NCBI GenBank assembly: GCA_963718695.1
Contig: OY970371.1
Coordinates: 434,001 to 498,000 of the forward strand
Reading direction: 5' to 3'
Length of the DNA stretch: 64,000 bases
Origin: Manganitrophus sp963718695
GTDB lineage: Bacteria > Nitrospirota > Nitrospiria > SBBL01 > Manganitrophaceae
Positions 17,747 to 27,181 of this stretch are shown here, in pieces; position 1 is the first letter of the stretch, and each line of letters starts with the position of its first letter. The translations under genes were made by a program, and so were the position numbers. The notes under the pieces were generated by a model. That model was not told the DNA's origin and ran no database searches. It saw only the letters and a program-made list of their open reading frames with translations.

Positions 17747-17925
17747 GCTTCTCCGATGAGGAATTTATGAGAGGGCAGCCTTATATGAAGGCTCTGTTCG
17801 AGCCGGCTGTTCGTCTATAGTTTTAGTTTAGGGATTCGACGATGCCTTATCAAGACCATGGGTCCGGGGGGGCAATGGAAAGGCGGGGAGAGGGGCTTTG
17901 GACGGACTTCAAGCGATAAAAATTC

Positions 17926-17972
17926 GACAGGGGTGTTCCCCTTCTTCTTACCGAAGAGGGAACACCCCTGTC
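17926..17972 (-). terminator. Strong Rho-independent terminator for the GH123/DUF4091-like gene
   Basis: A perfect 15-bp inverted repeat (GACAGGGGTGTTCCC / GGGAACACCCCTGTC) surrounds a 17-base loop. On the minus strand the hairpin is followed by GAATTTTTAT. It lies about 35 bp past the stop codon at 18007. Confidence 0.85.
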
Positions 17973-18006
17973 TCTGATCACCCGTCTTCCTTAAGAGAGG
18001 CGGGTT

Positions 18007-21000
18007 TTAAGGGAGGCCGGCTCTGAAGTTATCAAAGTAGGTCGTGGAGGCCGCTGTGGCATAAGAGCGGATCCCGGCATAATTCCCACCCGCCAGGCTG
18101 GCGTCATTCAGGTTAATCACCGCGGTACTCTCTCCATTGAAGAAGACGCGCAGCGAGCTCCCTTGGGTGACCAGCCGAATTTGATAAAAAGCGTTGTAGC
18201 TCATCGGCCGGCTGGCAATCGCCAGGCGGGTAAAAACCCCATTCACCCTTTTGATCAGCGCGACGCTTCCCAGACCCGGATCGACCAGCGCGTAATAGAA
18301 GTTGTTCGCGTTGGACCAGCGGGCGATCACCCCGCACGAGTTCCCGCTGACCGTGACCTTACAGTCGGCCGAGACATCCTGGTTTGCTCCAATCATGGGG
18401 GTCCACTGTGCTTCTTGTCCTGCGGTGTCGCTGTTCCGGAGCTGGTTGGTATTGATTTCGAAGTTAAGAAGATACTCGTTCCAGTTGCTTCCGAGGCTCG
18501 TGTTGTTCGCCCGATTGAACGACTCGATCCACGCGCCGGCGAGGGAAACCGCATTAAACCGGTCCACCCGGGTGTTGCCTGCGGCGGTGGCGTAGGAGCG
18601 GATTCCTGAAAAATTTCCGGCCAGCGAGGTATCGGTCACCGTGATCGCCGGGGTGGTCTCTCCGGCGAAATAGGCGGTGAGGGTGTTCCCGCTTACGACC
18701 AACCGGAGACGATAGAAGGCGTTGAACGCCATCGTCCGGTTTGCCGTCGCCAAATTGGTGTAGACCCCGTTTACCTTCTTGATCAGAGCGATATTCCCCA
18801 GGCCGGGATCCAGCCGCAGATAGTAGAAGTTGCCTGCGTCGACCCACCGGGCCATCACCCCGCAAGAGTTCCCGGCCGCGCTGACCCTGCAGTCGGCCGA
18901 GACCTCCTGATTCGGGCCGAGCGAAGCGAGCCATTGCGCCTCCTGGCTGGCGGCATCGAGGTTGGACACCTCATTGCCCCTGATCCCGAAGTCGGCGAGA
19001 TACTCATTCCAACCCGATCCGAGGTTGGTCGAGTCGGCGCGATCGAACGACTCGCCGACCGGTGTCGCCGCCGCGACGGTAAGTGTCAACGTTCCTTCCT
19101 TGATCAGACTTCCTGAAACACTGCGGACGGCGACGGAATAGGTGCCGTTCGGCGTTGCGCTTTGGGTGACCATGTTCAATGTTGCGGTCCCGTTTCCGTT
19201 CGCCGGAGGGGTGACCGAGGCGGGGTTTACGGTGCAGGTCACGGTCGGGTGGGAGGTGGAGCAGGTCAATGCGACGGCGGCATTAAAATCAAAGAGGGAG
19301 GAGAGCGTGATCGATGACGAGGCGGTCCCGCCCGCCGTCACGGTGGCCGAAGCGGGAGTGTAATTCAGCCGAAAACTCGCCGTCCCCGGAGTGGGTTCTC
19401 CCGACCCATCGTGGGAGAGGATCTGCCGAGCCATATTCTCGCGGGCCTGGTAAAGATCGGCCGGGTTTCGGCTCCAGTCGTAGGTGCGGGTCACGACGGT
19501 CGCCACCTGCCTTTCCGCATAGTCGCCGTCTCCCAGCTTCGCCAGCAGGTTCATATATTCGTAATCCTCCATCCCTTCGCGAAGGAGCTTCAAGCGGATC
19601 GATTCGATGGGGATGTGGGTCGTCCCGCCGATCTTGGCCGGCGTCCCCGGGTAGTAGAGGGTGCCGTCGCCATTGCCGGCGAAGTCGTACTGGCTGACCC
19701 AGGGATCTCTCTGACCGTAAGCATAGACCATGTCGTAGTAGAGCTCTCCCTGAACGTTGTATTTGAAGGTCTGCCATTGCATGACCCGGCTGAACATCGC
19801 CGGAAGGTCGATGATGTAGGCGGGCCAGCCGGTGTGATAACCTTCGGGATCGTATGTGTCGCCCCCTCCCACGATGCCGCAGCCGTGCGAGCCGCAGGCT
19901 TGATACCACCAGACCGCCGGACCATATTTGCTCCGCTGATTTCCGACGGTTTCGGCGCCGCCGGGGACCTCGCTGCCCGGCTCCCTTCCGGTCGCCTTGT
20001 TGTCCATGTACCGGATCGTCGGGGTGAAAATATCGAGACAGGGTTCGACGCGGGGCGAGCCGCATTGGGTAATGCCGAAATCTTCCGCGCTCTGAATGCT
20101 GGTGGTGACCAGGGAGCGGAGCCGGGGATCGGCCTGATGAAGCGCCCGGGCCCGGTCTTTGATCGTTTGCCACTGGGCAGGTTGATTTAATTTTGGTTCA
20201 TCAAAAGTATAAGCAAAGAGACGATCGATCCATCCCCTTGCCGCGGCGCGTTGGGCCAGATCTCTTAAAAAGGTGACATTGGTTTCCTGCCCCCAAATCG
20301 ACATCCGATAGCTGGTCATCTTGGCCCCCGGCAGTTTCCCGCCCGGTAATCGTTCCGTGCCGTTGATGAGGGGGCCGAATCGAGTGGTAAATGCATCCCA
20401 TCCCCCTGTGACAACATGGGGGCCCGGCAGATAGTCCCCGGTGATCCGATGAAGGAGGTTGGCTTTTCCGTACGTTTTAATCAGGTCGAGCTGATTCATG
20501 TAGGCGCTGCCGAGCCCGTGCCCGATCGGAATCAGATGATAATCGATCGAATAAGCCGATTTCAGGGTCGACGTCGAGGGGAGGACGAAGTTCCAGACGG
20601 TCAACTCGATCGGGACGAAGACGGGCGCCTGATTGGTCGCGGTGACGGTCGCCGTGCCGGTGTAAACACCGGCCGCCGCGGTCTGAGGGACATAGATTTC
20701 GATCCAGACCGGCTGGTTTCTGCCGGATGTCACTGAGAAGGGAAAGGCATTCCGGACCTGTCCGGTATATTCGTCTCTTTTCGGAATCAAGGCGTCGGGC
20801 CAGTTCCCGAGCCTTCCTTCCGTCGTCGAAAGGGCGGTGATGTTGATGAAAGCCTCTTTGTAGATCATGATCGTGCTGCCTGGAACAGTTCCATTGGGAC
20901 CGGTCAGATCGCTGACGGTGACATCCACCCCGGAGAGATTTCCCAGGTCCGCCGACACGATGAGCTGAAACGCCTCAAATTCATTTTTGGCCGCTTTCAA

Positions 21001-21183
21001 AACGGCGGAGGTCTGATTGGTTTTGGGCGCGGTCAACGAAATTTCTCTTCGGATTTTGACCGTGGCATGGTCGGTCCAAACGACCATCGCCTCGGCGGTC
21101 TGAATCGACCAGAGGAGCAGTAATAAAGAGCCCAACACCCTCCCGCTCGCCGCGGGCAGCACAAAACCTTTTCCTCTTTTCAT
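18007..21183 (-). CDS. Large secreted GH123/DUF4091-like protein with two C-terminal LamG-like repeats
   Basis: The 1058-residue exported protein has a signal peptide at residues 1-32. An N-terminal beta-sandwich (about 35-205) precedes a TIM-barrel-like region carrying YTFDEPKL near residue 330, a possible acid/base pair. A DUF4091-like segment lies near residue 530 (SIRLKLLREGMEDYEYMNLL). A bacterial Ig-like domain (about 606-705) comes next, followed by two tandem repeats of about 170 residues, each opening SFxRAxxxxLGSxWNEYL and ending GIRSYATAA. The repeats look like concanavalin-type sugar-binding or adhesion domains. The architecture suggests a surface or extracellular glycosidase acting on an acetylated amino-sugar polymer, but the substrate is not visible. 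It is a single gene closed by the terminator at 17926. Confidence 0.8.
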   Translation of the reverse strand: MKRGKGFVLPAASGRVLGSLLLLLWSIQTAEAMVVWTDHATVKIRREISLTAPKTNQTSAVLKAAKNEFEAFQLIVSADLGNLSGVDVTVSDLTGPNGTVPGSTIMIYKEAFINITALSTTEGRLGNWPDALIPKRDEYTGQVRNAFPFSVTSGRNQPVWIEIYVPQTAAAGVYTGTATVTATNQAPVFVPIELTVWNFVLPSTSTLKSAYSIDYHLIPIGHGLGSAYMNQLDLIKTYGKANLLHRITGDYLPGPHVVTGGWDAFTTRFGPLINGTERLPGGKLPGAKMTSYRMSIWGQETNVTFLRDLAQRAAARGWIDRLFAYTFDEPKLNQPAQWQTIKDRARALHQADPRLRSLVTTSIQSAEDFGITQCGSPRVEPCLDIFTPTIRYMDNKATGREPGSEVPGGAETVGNQRSKYGPAVWWYQACGSHGCGIVGGGDTYDPEGYHTGWPAYIIDLPAMFSRVMQWQTFKYNVQGELYYDMVYAYGQRDPWVSQYDFAGNGDGTLYYPGTPAKIGGTTHIPIESIRLKLLREGMEDYEYMNLLAKLGDGDYAERQVATVVTRTYDWSRNPADLYQARENMARQILSHDGSGEPTPGTASFRLNYTPASATVTAGGTASSSITLSSLFDFNAAVALTCSTSHPTVTCTVNPASVTPPANGNGTATLNMVTQSATPNGTYSVAVRSVSGSLIKEGTLTLTVAAATPVGESFDRADSTNLGSGWNEYLADFGIRGNEVSNLDAASQEAQWLASLGPNQEVSADCRVSAAGNSCGVMARWVDAGNFYYLRLDPGLGNIALIKKVNGVYTNLATANRTMAFNAFYRLRLVVSGNTLTAYFAGETTPAITVTDTSLAGNFSGIRSYATAAGNTRVDRFNAVSLAGAWIESFNRANNTSLGSNWNEYLLNFEINTNQLRNSDTAGQEAQWTPMIGANQDVSADCKVTVSGNSCGVIARWSNANNFYYALVDPGLGSVALIKRVNGVFTRLAIASRPMSYNAFYQIRLVTQGSSLRVFFNGESTAVINLNDASLAGGNYAGIRSYATAASTTYFDNFRAGLP

Positions 21184-21531
21184 TCTTCTCCTGTGTACAT
21201 AAGGGTGATTTGATGAAAAATGTTCGAGTCGAGATCTGGAAAGCGCGGCCAGAAAGGGAGATCCGGTCAGAAGGGTGGTATTTTTAGATGGTATTTATCT
21301 CCCTTGGGATAAACCCACGGAAGGATACCAGAAAAAATTCAAATGGCTATAGTCGATATCCATAAGTGAGTTTGGAAAAGGCCCTAGAAGAAAAAATCTT
21401 TTTCAATTAAGAAATGTCTCTCGCGGGGGAGCCCGTAAGCGGTCAGTCATAGCCAAGTTTCTTTGCTCCTCGCTCAAGCACACGAGTTGCTCTTAACTTC
21501 ATTTAGTTTCACTCAGAAAAGGAGAAACAAT
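21184..21531. other. Non-coding gap
   Basis: About 350 bp between divergent genes. An AAAAGGAGAAA ribosome binding site for the DUF3309 gene lies at the right end. I see no further supported element. Confidence 0.45.
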
Positions 21532-21684
21532 ATAAGCACCATTTTGATTGTCCTGCTGGTTTTGCTTCTCATCGGCGCGTTGCCGGCTTGGCCGTACAGC
21601 ACAAATCGGGGATGTGGTCCGACGGGAGGGGCGGGATTGATTCTCCTCATCCTGCTGATACTGGCGCTGACCGGACGCCTCTGA
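21532..21684 (+). CDS. DUF3309-like small membrane protein with ATA in place of the start codon
   Basis: The 50-codon frame reads xSTILIVLLVLLLIGALPAWPY, then a Gly-rich turn and LILLILLILALTGRL. This is the two-helix DUF3309 pattern found in many proteobacterial and Nitrospirota genomes. Family members start MSTI. Here the expected ATG is ATA at 21532, correctly spaced eight bases after AGGAG. Translation might use AUA inefficiently or TTG at 21544. Longer in-frame upstream reading has no family support. The gene is followed by a CsbD gene that is also damaged. Confidence 0.6.
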   Translation: MSTILIVLLVLLLIGALPAWPYSTNRGCGPTGGAGLILLILLILALTGRL

Positions 21685-21741
21685 GAATCGACGACAGCAG
21701 TTTGTTGCAACGCGCCGCTTTTTAAATCAAAGGAGGGATTG

Positions 21742-21948
21742 ATGAACTGGGATCAGATTGAAGGAAATTGGAAACAGTTTAAAGGGAAAGTGAAGGAGAA
21801 TTGGGGAGAACTCACAGACGACGATCTCCAAGTGATCGGCGGCAAGCGGGATAAACTCATCGGGAAGCTGCAAGAAAAATAGGGAATCGCTAAAGAAGAA
21901 GCGGAAAAGGAATTGAAAAACTTCGAAGACCAGAGCCGAGCGGCGTAA
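21742..21948 (+). pseudogene. CsbD-family stress protein interrupted by an amber codon
   Basis: ATG 21742 follows AAAGGAGGGATTG. The reading MNWDQIEGNWKQFKGKVKEN is the standard CsbD opening. At codon 47 a TAG (21880-21882) stands where relatives have Tyr (QERYG). The same frame then continues GIAKEEAEKELKNFEDQSRAA to a natural TAA at 21948. A single T/C to G change explains it. The truncated 46-residue product would lack the second helix. CsbD proteins are small hydrophilic general-stress proteins of uncertain mechanism. Confidence 0.82.
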
Positions 21949-22057
21949 CCGGATCGCCGTCCCGCGTAGAGGGTAAGTGGCTTCGATCCCTTGCCCTTCA
22001 TTTAAGAATCGAGCGGGTAGATTATCTCTGCGGCCGGATCGTCCTGAATTTTCCGGG

Positions 22058-23761
22058 TCATGGCGTGGTCGGCTGTTCCGGGATCTCAATGGTAAAGGTT
22101 GTTCCTTCGCCGAACATACTCTCGACGGTGATTTTCCCCCCGAGGGAATCGACTATTTTCTTGACGATCGCAAGCCCCAAACCGCTTCCTCGAGCATATT
22201 CCCCCGAGACTTCGGCGGCGCCGACCTGTTGGTATTCTTCAAAGAGCCGATCTAGTCGTTGTGGTTCCATTCCGACACCGGTGTCCCGAACGATGAGCTG
22301 AAAACCCTTCGGATCTGCGATGTGATAAAGATCGATTCCGATGGAGCCTTGATGGGTGAACTTCACCGCATTGCTCAGCAGATTGGTTAGGAGACTCCGG
22401 ATCATTAAGGGATCGGTCGGAAAGCGGCTTGGAAAGGAGAAAGAGATATTCTTCTGAAGGGTCAGCCCCTTTTCCCGCAGAAGCGGCTCAAATGTGATCG
22501 ACACTTTTTCCAGCAGTTCCGGAAGATTCGTCTCGATGACTTTCGGTTTCATCTTTCCGGACTCAATCCGCGCCAGGTCGAGAATGTTGTTGATGAGCCG
22601 AACCAAGTCCTCCGTGTTTCCGTAGATGCGGGTCATGATTTTTGATTGTTCCGAGTTGACGGGGCCGTACGTGCCGTTTCGAAGCAGCTGTATGAATCCG
22701 ATGATGCTGTTGACCGGCGTCTTCAATTCGTGAGAGATGTACGAGAAAAAACGGTTTCGGGCCTGACTGACCTCTTCGATACGTACGGTTTTTTCTCTGA
22801 GCGCTTCGTTCATTGTTTTAATCTCGTTCTCAATCCGTTTCTGGCTCGTGATATCTTGCGCCATGCTGATGGCGAATTGCGGCTCTCCTCCGGCGTCCCG
22901 GACGAGGGAGACGATCAGGTTTCCCCAGATGATGTTGCCGTCCCTCCGGTAGTATCTCTTTTCCAGTTGGTAGCGGTCCGTTTTTCCCTGGATGAGTTCC
23001 TGAAAAAGGGCCCACTCTTTCGCCACATCTTCCGGATAGGTCATCTGGGTGAACACCATCCGGCCGAGTTCCTCCCCGCTGTAGCCGAGTATCTCCTGGA
23101 GGGCTTGGTTGCTCTCGATCGATCGTCCCTCCCGATCGACGCGCGCGACCCCCACCGGCGCCAAGTCAAAGACGGTTCGATATCGCTTTCCAATTTCCCG
23201 AAACGTTTCTTCAGCCTGTTTTCGCGCGGTGATATCGCTGACGATGCACCGGCATCTGATCGTCCCATCGGATTCCATGACGATGACGCTTTCCATTTGA
23301 GCATAGAAGGGCTTCTTCTCTTTTTTCATCAGCTTGATCTCGCAGCTCTCGCGCTGTTCGCTTTTAAAAAGCCTGATCCGGTAATCCTGGAAAAGAGATT
23401 GATCTTCATCGGTCACATAGAGGGAAAAAGGCGTTTTAATCAGGTAACCCTTCTCTATCTCCAGGAGTTCTGAACCGGTTCGGTTGGCTTCGATGATCAA
23501 GCCGTTTTGATCCAGCGTAAAATATCCCACTGGAGCGGAGTCATAGAGCTCGATATGCCGGTTGCGTGATGCTTCAAGTTGCGCCTGGTAGGCGCGGCGG
23601 ATCTCATCGATCTGGAGCTCTTGCTCCACCTCGCGGACCTCTTTTTGATAAATAAGGCGCTGGATCTCTTCGAAGTGACGCAACAAGGGAGAAGACCCTT
23701 TGTGCCTCAGCCGCTCTTCGGCAAGCTTTCGAATCAGCTCTTCATTTTCCATCATTGCCAT
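22058..23761 (-). CDS. Cytoplasmic PAS-PAS sensor histidine kinase
   Basis: The 567-residue kinase has no membrane segment. An N-terminal coiled coil (1-65) leads into a first PAS domain (about 68-185, SAPVGYFTLDQNGLIIEAN) and a second PAS (about 195-310, with a PAC tail WGNLIVSLVRDAGGEP). A short coiled linker precedes HisKA with the phosphoacceptor in YISHELKTPVNS and HATPase_c (LLSNAVKFT, VRDTGVGMEPQR, GSGLGLAIVKKIV). GGAGGAACAC before ATG 23761 is a good ribosome binding site. There is no adjacent response regulator, so it is an orphan kinase. The input signal is unknown; no haem or flavin motif is obvious. Confidence 0.93.
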   Translation of the reverse strand: MAMMENEELIRKLAEERLRHKGSSPLLRHFEEIQRLIYQKEVREVEQELQIDEIRRAYQAQLEASRNRHIELYDSAPVGYFTLDQNGLIIEANRTGSELLEIEKGYLIKTPFSLYVTDEDQSLFQDYRIRLFKSEQRESCEIKLMKKEKKPFYAQMESVIVMESDGTIRCRCIVSDITARKQAEETFREIGKRYRTVFDLAPVGVARVDREGRSIESNQALQEILGYSGEELGRMVFTQMTYPEDVAKEWALFQELIQGKTDRYQLEKRYYRRDGNIIWGNLIVSLVRDAGGEPQFAISMAQDITSQKRIENEIKTMNEALREKTVRIEEVSQARNRFFSYISHELKTPVNSIIGFIQLLRNGTYGPVNSEQSKIMTRIYGNTEDLVRLINNILDLARIESGKMKPKVIETNLPELLEKVSITFEPLLREKGLTLQKNISFSFPSRFPTDPLMIRSLLTNLLSNAVKFTHQGSIGIDLYHIADPKGFQLIVRDTGVGMEPQRLDRLFEEYQQVGAAEVSGEYARGSGLGLAIVKKIVDSLGGKITVESMFGEGTTFTIEIPEQPTTP

Positions 23762-24185
23762 GTGTTCCTCCCAGCGCTAAGAGAACTCCGCACGCGCGCT
23801 TACCGTCACCGATTGGCCGCAGCGGTCCTTCGTCTCAAAGTCAAAATGAGACGGAATGAAAGAATGTAGTGAATTCAAGAATGAAAATGATCTCCCCCCG
23901 CTTGCCCGGTAACGAATGGGCGGATGCAATACGGAAGGATGTGGGGCAGGATTATTTAGAGAAGCGTCCGCCTTGTTATCCCATGAGCAGATCTCCAAAC
24001 GTAAGTCATCTGCAACCGATAAGAGAAGTTGATTCCAGAAAATGCATAAATACCCTGCAAGAGATTTCCAAGCCAATCTTCATTATGTGGTAACGCTAGA
24101 TTTAGCATTTTTGTTTGAATATTTGCAACTGTATTTTCGGAGGATGGTCTCGACGTTTGAAGGAATAAAGGGAATTCGACCCTGA
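23762..24185. other. Non-coding gap
   Basis: About 420 bp between the kinase promoter region and the degenerate membrane-protein copy. No gene or structured element is supported. Confidence 0.45.
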
Positions 24186-25211
24186 TCATTCTCCGCAGCC
24201 GTAATGATGCGTCGATTTCGGGAAGAACCATCCTGACTTTTTCAGTTAGGAAGAGACGAACCGGTCTGTCCGGTACGTGAGAGCAGATCGTGTCGAGGAC
24301 CGCTTTGAAGATTCTTTTAAAGAGGACGGCGAGCGCCTGCGGGAGGTTGTAGAAACAGGGGGCGGCGAACATTTTTTTGAACGCAAACGGCGGCGCTTTG
24401 TAAAAGAGCAGCCAGGCCTGCGCCGCCATCGTCTGGCCCCCAGATCCAGGCGCTGTTGTTCCAGTTGTTTCTGAACGGTCCGATGAGGAAAAAAATAAGC
24501 GCGTGCATCAACAGCGCTTCGGAGAGGGCGAAGGCGCGAAACCGCTTCGTCAGAAGTTCGATCGCAAACAGCGCTTCGAAGAGCGCCGCAAAAACGCCGA
24601 GGGCCGGCAGGGTGGGAATGTCGAACGGCAGAAGATCGGTCAGCGGACGGAGGAACCAGGGAAATTCCTCGTTGAAAAAACGGGTGTTCAGCTTCTGGCC
24701 CCCCCACGGAAATAAACCGCGGCGAGGATGAAAATCCGGCGAGAAGGCGATGCGCTTCTTCCTCGCCGCCGTCGCTTCTGTCGGTGAGCAGAAGGAGGAA
24801 ACAGAAAAAGAAATGATAAAACGACGGCCAGATGCGGCTCTGATCCTGTAGAAAGAGAATCGTAAAAGCCGCAACGATCGACCCGACCCACATTTTCGAC
24901 CGAGGCTGGATGACCAAGGCGAGAAGGAGGCCGGAGAAGAGGGCGAGAAACAAATAATCGAACGGATAGGGAAAAGCCGGAATAAGCCCAAAGAGGGGAA
25001 CCAGAGGATAGAGCCGGCTTGAAATCCAGAGCTTCCAGGAAAAGCCGAGACAGAGCAAAACGAAGACGGCGAGAAGCCTGATCAATAAGGTCAGCCGGTT
25101 TTCTTCGCTCCCGAAGATCGATGCGGACCCCTCCGGCTGCGATTCCGACCCGCTGAGCCGCGGTGAGGAGCTCAGGTGCGAAGCCGGTTTCGAACGGGGC
25201 TTCGTTTTCAT
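24186..25211 (-). pseudogene. Degenerate duplicate of the 12546-13808 membrane protein
   Basis: The first half (to about 24735) aligns with the intact copy in one frame. FHPRRGL..QKLNTRFFNEEFPWFLRPL continues in a second frame, and LLFYKAPPFAFKKMFAAPCFY in a third (breaks near 24735 and 24435). Then an internal deletion of about 80 codons joins PQALAVLF directly to KRIFKAVLDTICSHVPDR, removing the last helices and part of the soluble domain. A further shift hides the C-terminal HHYGCGE ending. It is a clear pseudogene formed after duplication. The upstream 50 bp still match the intact copy. Confidence 0.88.
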
Positions 25212-25270
25212 ACTTGCTTTCTCTTCAAAGAATAAACAGACCGAATATACCAAGCGTAAGGCCCTCTATC

Positions 25271-25299
25271 TTGACATAAACCAGGATCGATGTTAAGAC
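25271..25299 (+). promoter_or_regulatory. Possible sigma-70 promoter for the carbamoyltransferase cassette
   Basis: A perfect TTGACA at 25271-25276 is followed, after 17 bases, by TAAGAC (25294-25299), a weak -10. It lies 37 bp before the chosen start codon. The position is sensible but the -10 match is poor. Confidence 0.35.
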
Positions 25300-25336
25300 C
25301 GATGAAGGTCCATTGCTCGAAAGGAAAGAGTTCCGT

Positions 25337-27181
25337 TTGGCAACAAATATCCTAGGCATTTCGGCATATTATCATGACAGCGCGGCGGTCTTGCTGCGCG
25401 ACGGCATCATCATCGCTGCGGTCCAAGAGGAACGCTTCACCCGGCGCAAGCACGATGCGCGGTTTCCCGAGGAGGCAATTGCCTACTGCCTGAAGGAGGC
25501 GGGACGCCGCCTCACCGATCTTGATTCGATCGTTTTCTATGAGAAGCCTCTGGTGAAATTCGAGCGGCTGCTCGAAACCTACCTTGCCGAAGCCCCCCGG
25601 GGGTATCGCTCTTTCGCCGCCGCCATGCCGGTCTGGCTGAAGGAAAAGCTCTTCTTGAAGCCCCAACTGAAAAAAGCGCTGGCACGTATTGGCGAATGCC
25701 GTGTGTCGGACCTCCCTCCTCTCTATTTCACCGAGCACCATCAGGCCCACGCGGCCTCCGCCTTTTATCCCAGCCCTTTTTCCCGCGCGGCGGTCCTCTG
25801 TATCGATGGGGTCGGAGAGTGGGCCGCCGCATCCGTCTGGCTGGGGGAGGACCATACGCTGACCCCGCAATGGCAGATCGATTTCCCCCATTCTCTCGGT
25901 CTTCTTTACTCGGCCTTTACCTATTACACCGGTTTTAAAGTCAACTCCGGAGAATATAAATTGATGGGGCTGGCCCCTTACGGCGAGCCGGAATATGTCG
26001 ATCTGATCCTCCGCCATTTATTGGATCTCAAAGAAGACGGGACCTTCCGCCTGAACATGGACTATTTTAACTACACCACCGGACTGACGATGACGAACGC
26101 CAAATTCAATGCGCTCTTCGGCGGACCGCCGCGCGCTCCGGAAGAGAATCTGACCCAACGGGAGATGAATCTCGCCCGTTCGGTCCAGGCAGTGACGGAA
26201 GAGGTCCTGCTCCGTCTGGTGAGGACGATTCATCGTGAGCTCGGCGTCGCGTCTCTCTGTCTGGCCGGTGGCGTCGCGTTGAACTGTGTTGCCAATGGAC
26301 GGATCCTTCGAGAAGGGCCGATGCGGGAAATCTGGATTCAACCGGCGGCCGGAGATGCCGGGGGGGCGCTCGGCGCCGCGTTTGCCCTCTGGCACCAATA
26401 CCATGGGAAGCCCCGCACGGGGACCGGGACGGATCGGATGGCCGGCGCGTATTTGGGGCCTCGGTACAGTGCCTCCGAGATCAAGACCGTTCTCGACGCC
26501 TCCGGCGCGGTTTACGACGCTCTGGACGACGAACCGTTGATGGCCTCCGTTGCGGAGATCCTGGCGCGGGAACAGGTCGTCGGGTGGTTTCAAGGGCGGA
26601 TGGAATTTGGACCCCGCGCGCTCGGCGCCCGCTCCATTCTCGGCGATCCCCGCAGCGAAAAAATGCAATCGGTCATGAATCTGAAGATCAAACAGAGGGA
26701 GTCGTTCCGGCCGTTTGCCCCTTCGGTGCTCTCCGAATCGGTCTCCGAGTATTTCGAACTCGAGCGGCCGAGTCCTTATATGATGTTGACGGCATCCGTT
26801 CTCGAAAAGCATCGTCTCCCGATGACTTCCGAGTCACAGCGGCTTTTCGGCCTCGACAAACTCCAGACGAAACGCTCCTCGATCCCCGCCGTGACCCACG
26901 TCGATTATTCCGCCCGGATTCAAACGGTGCACAAGGAGACGAATCCACGCTACCACCGACTTCTTCAGGCCTTTCAGCAACGCACCGGCTGTCCCGTTCT
27001 CGTGAATACCTCCTTCAATGTCCGAGGGGAGCCGATCGTCTGCACGCCGGAAGAGGCTTACCGCTGTTTCATGCGGACCGACATGGATTACCTGGTTCTG
27101 GAAAATTTTTTGCTGGCCAAATCGAAACAACCTGTCTGGGAAAAAGAGGATGGCTGGAAAGAGACGTTCGAGCTGGATTGA
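25337..27181 (+). CDS. Carbamoyltransferase, NodU/CmcH family
   Basis: This enzyme transfers a carbamoyl group from carbamoyl phosphate, via carbamoyl-AMP, to a hydroxyl of a sugar or other exported metabolite. I start at TTG 25337 because AAGGAAAGAG lies just upstream and the protein then opens MATNILGISAYYHDSA. TTG 25313 would add eight unrelated residues. The N-terminal Kae1-like part shows HHQAHAASAFYPSPF and NSGEYKLMGLAPYG. The C-terminal transferase part shows FGPRALGARSILGDPR, RPFAPSVL and NTSFNVRGEP. The length of 614 residues is normal. The next two genes overlap it and each other, forming a conserved trio. The acceptor molecule is not indicated by neighbours. Confidence 0.92.
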   Translation: MATNILGISAYYHDSAAVLLRDGIIIAAVQEERFTRRKHDARFPEEAIAYCLKEAGRRLTDLDSIVFYEKPLVKFERLLETYLAEAPRGYRSFAAAMPVWLKEKLFLKPQLKKALARIGECRVSDLPPLYFTEHHQAHAASAFYPSPFSRAAVLCIDGVGEWAAASVWLGEDHTLTPQWQIDFPHSLGLLYSAFTYYTGFKVNSGEYKLMGLAPYGEPEYVDLILRHLLDLKEDGTFRLNMDYFNYTTGLTMTNAKFNALFGGPPRAPEENLTQREMNLARSVQAVTEEVLLRLVRTIHRELGVASLCLAGGVALNCVANGRILREGPMREIWIQPAAGDAGGALGAAFALWHQYHGKPRTGTGTDRMAGAYLGPRYSASEIKTVLDASGAVYDALDDEPLMASVAEILAREQVVGWFQGRMEFGPRALGARSILGDPRSEKMQSVMNLKIKQRESFRPFAPSVLSESVSEYFELERPSPYMMLTASVLEKHRLPMTSESQRLFGLDKLQTKRSSIPAVTHVDYSARIQTVHKETNPRYHRLLQAFQQRTGCPVLVNTSFNVRGEPIVCTPEEAYRCFMRTDMDYLVLENFLLAKSKQPVWEKEDGWKETFELD

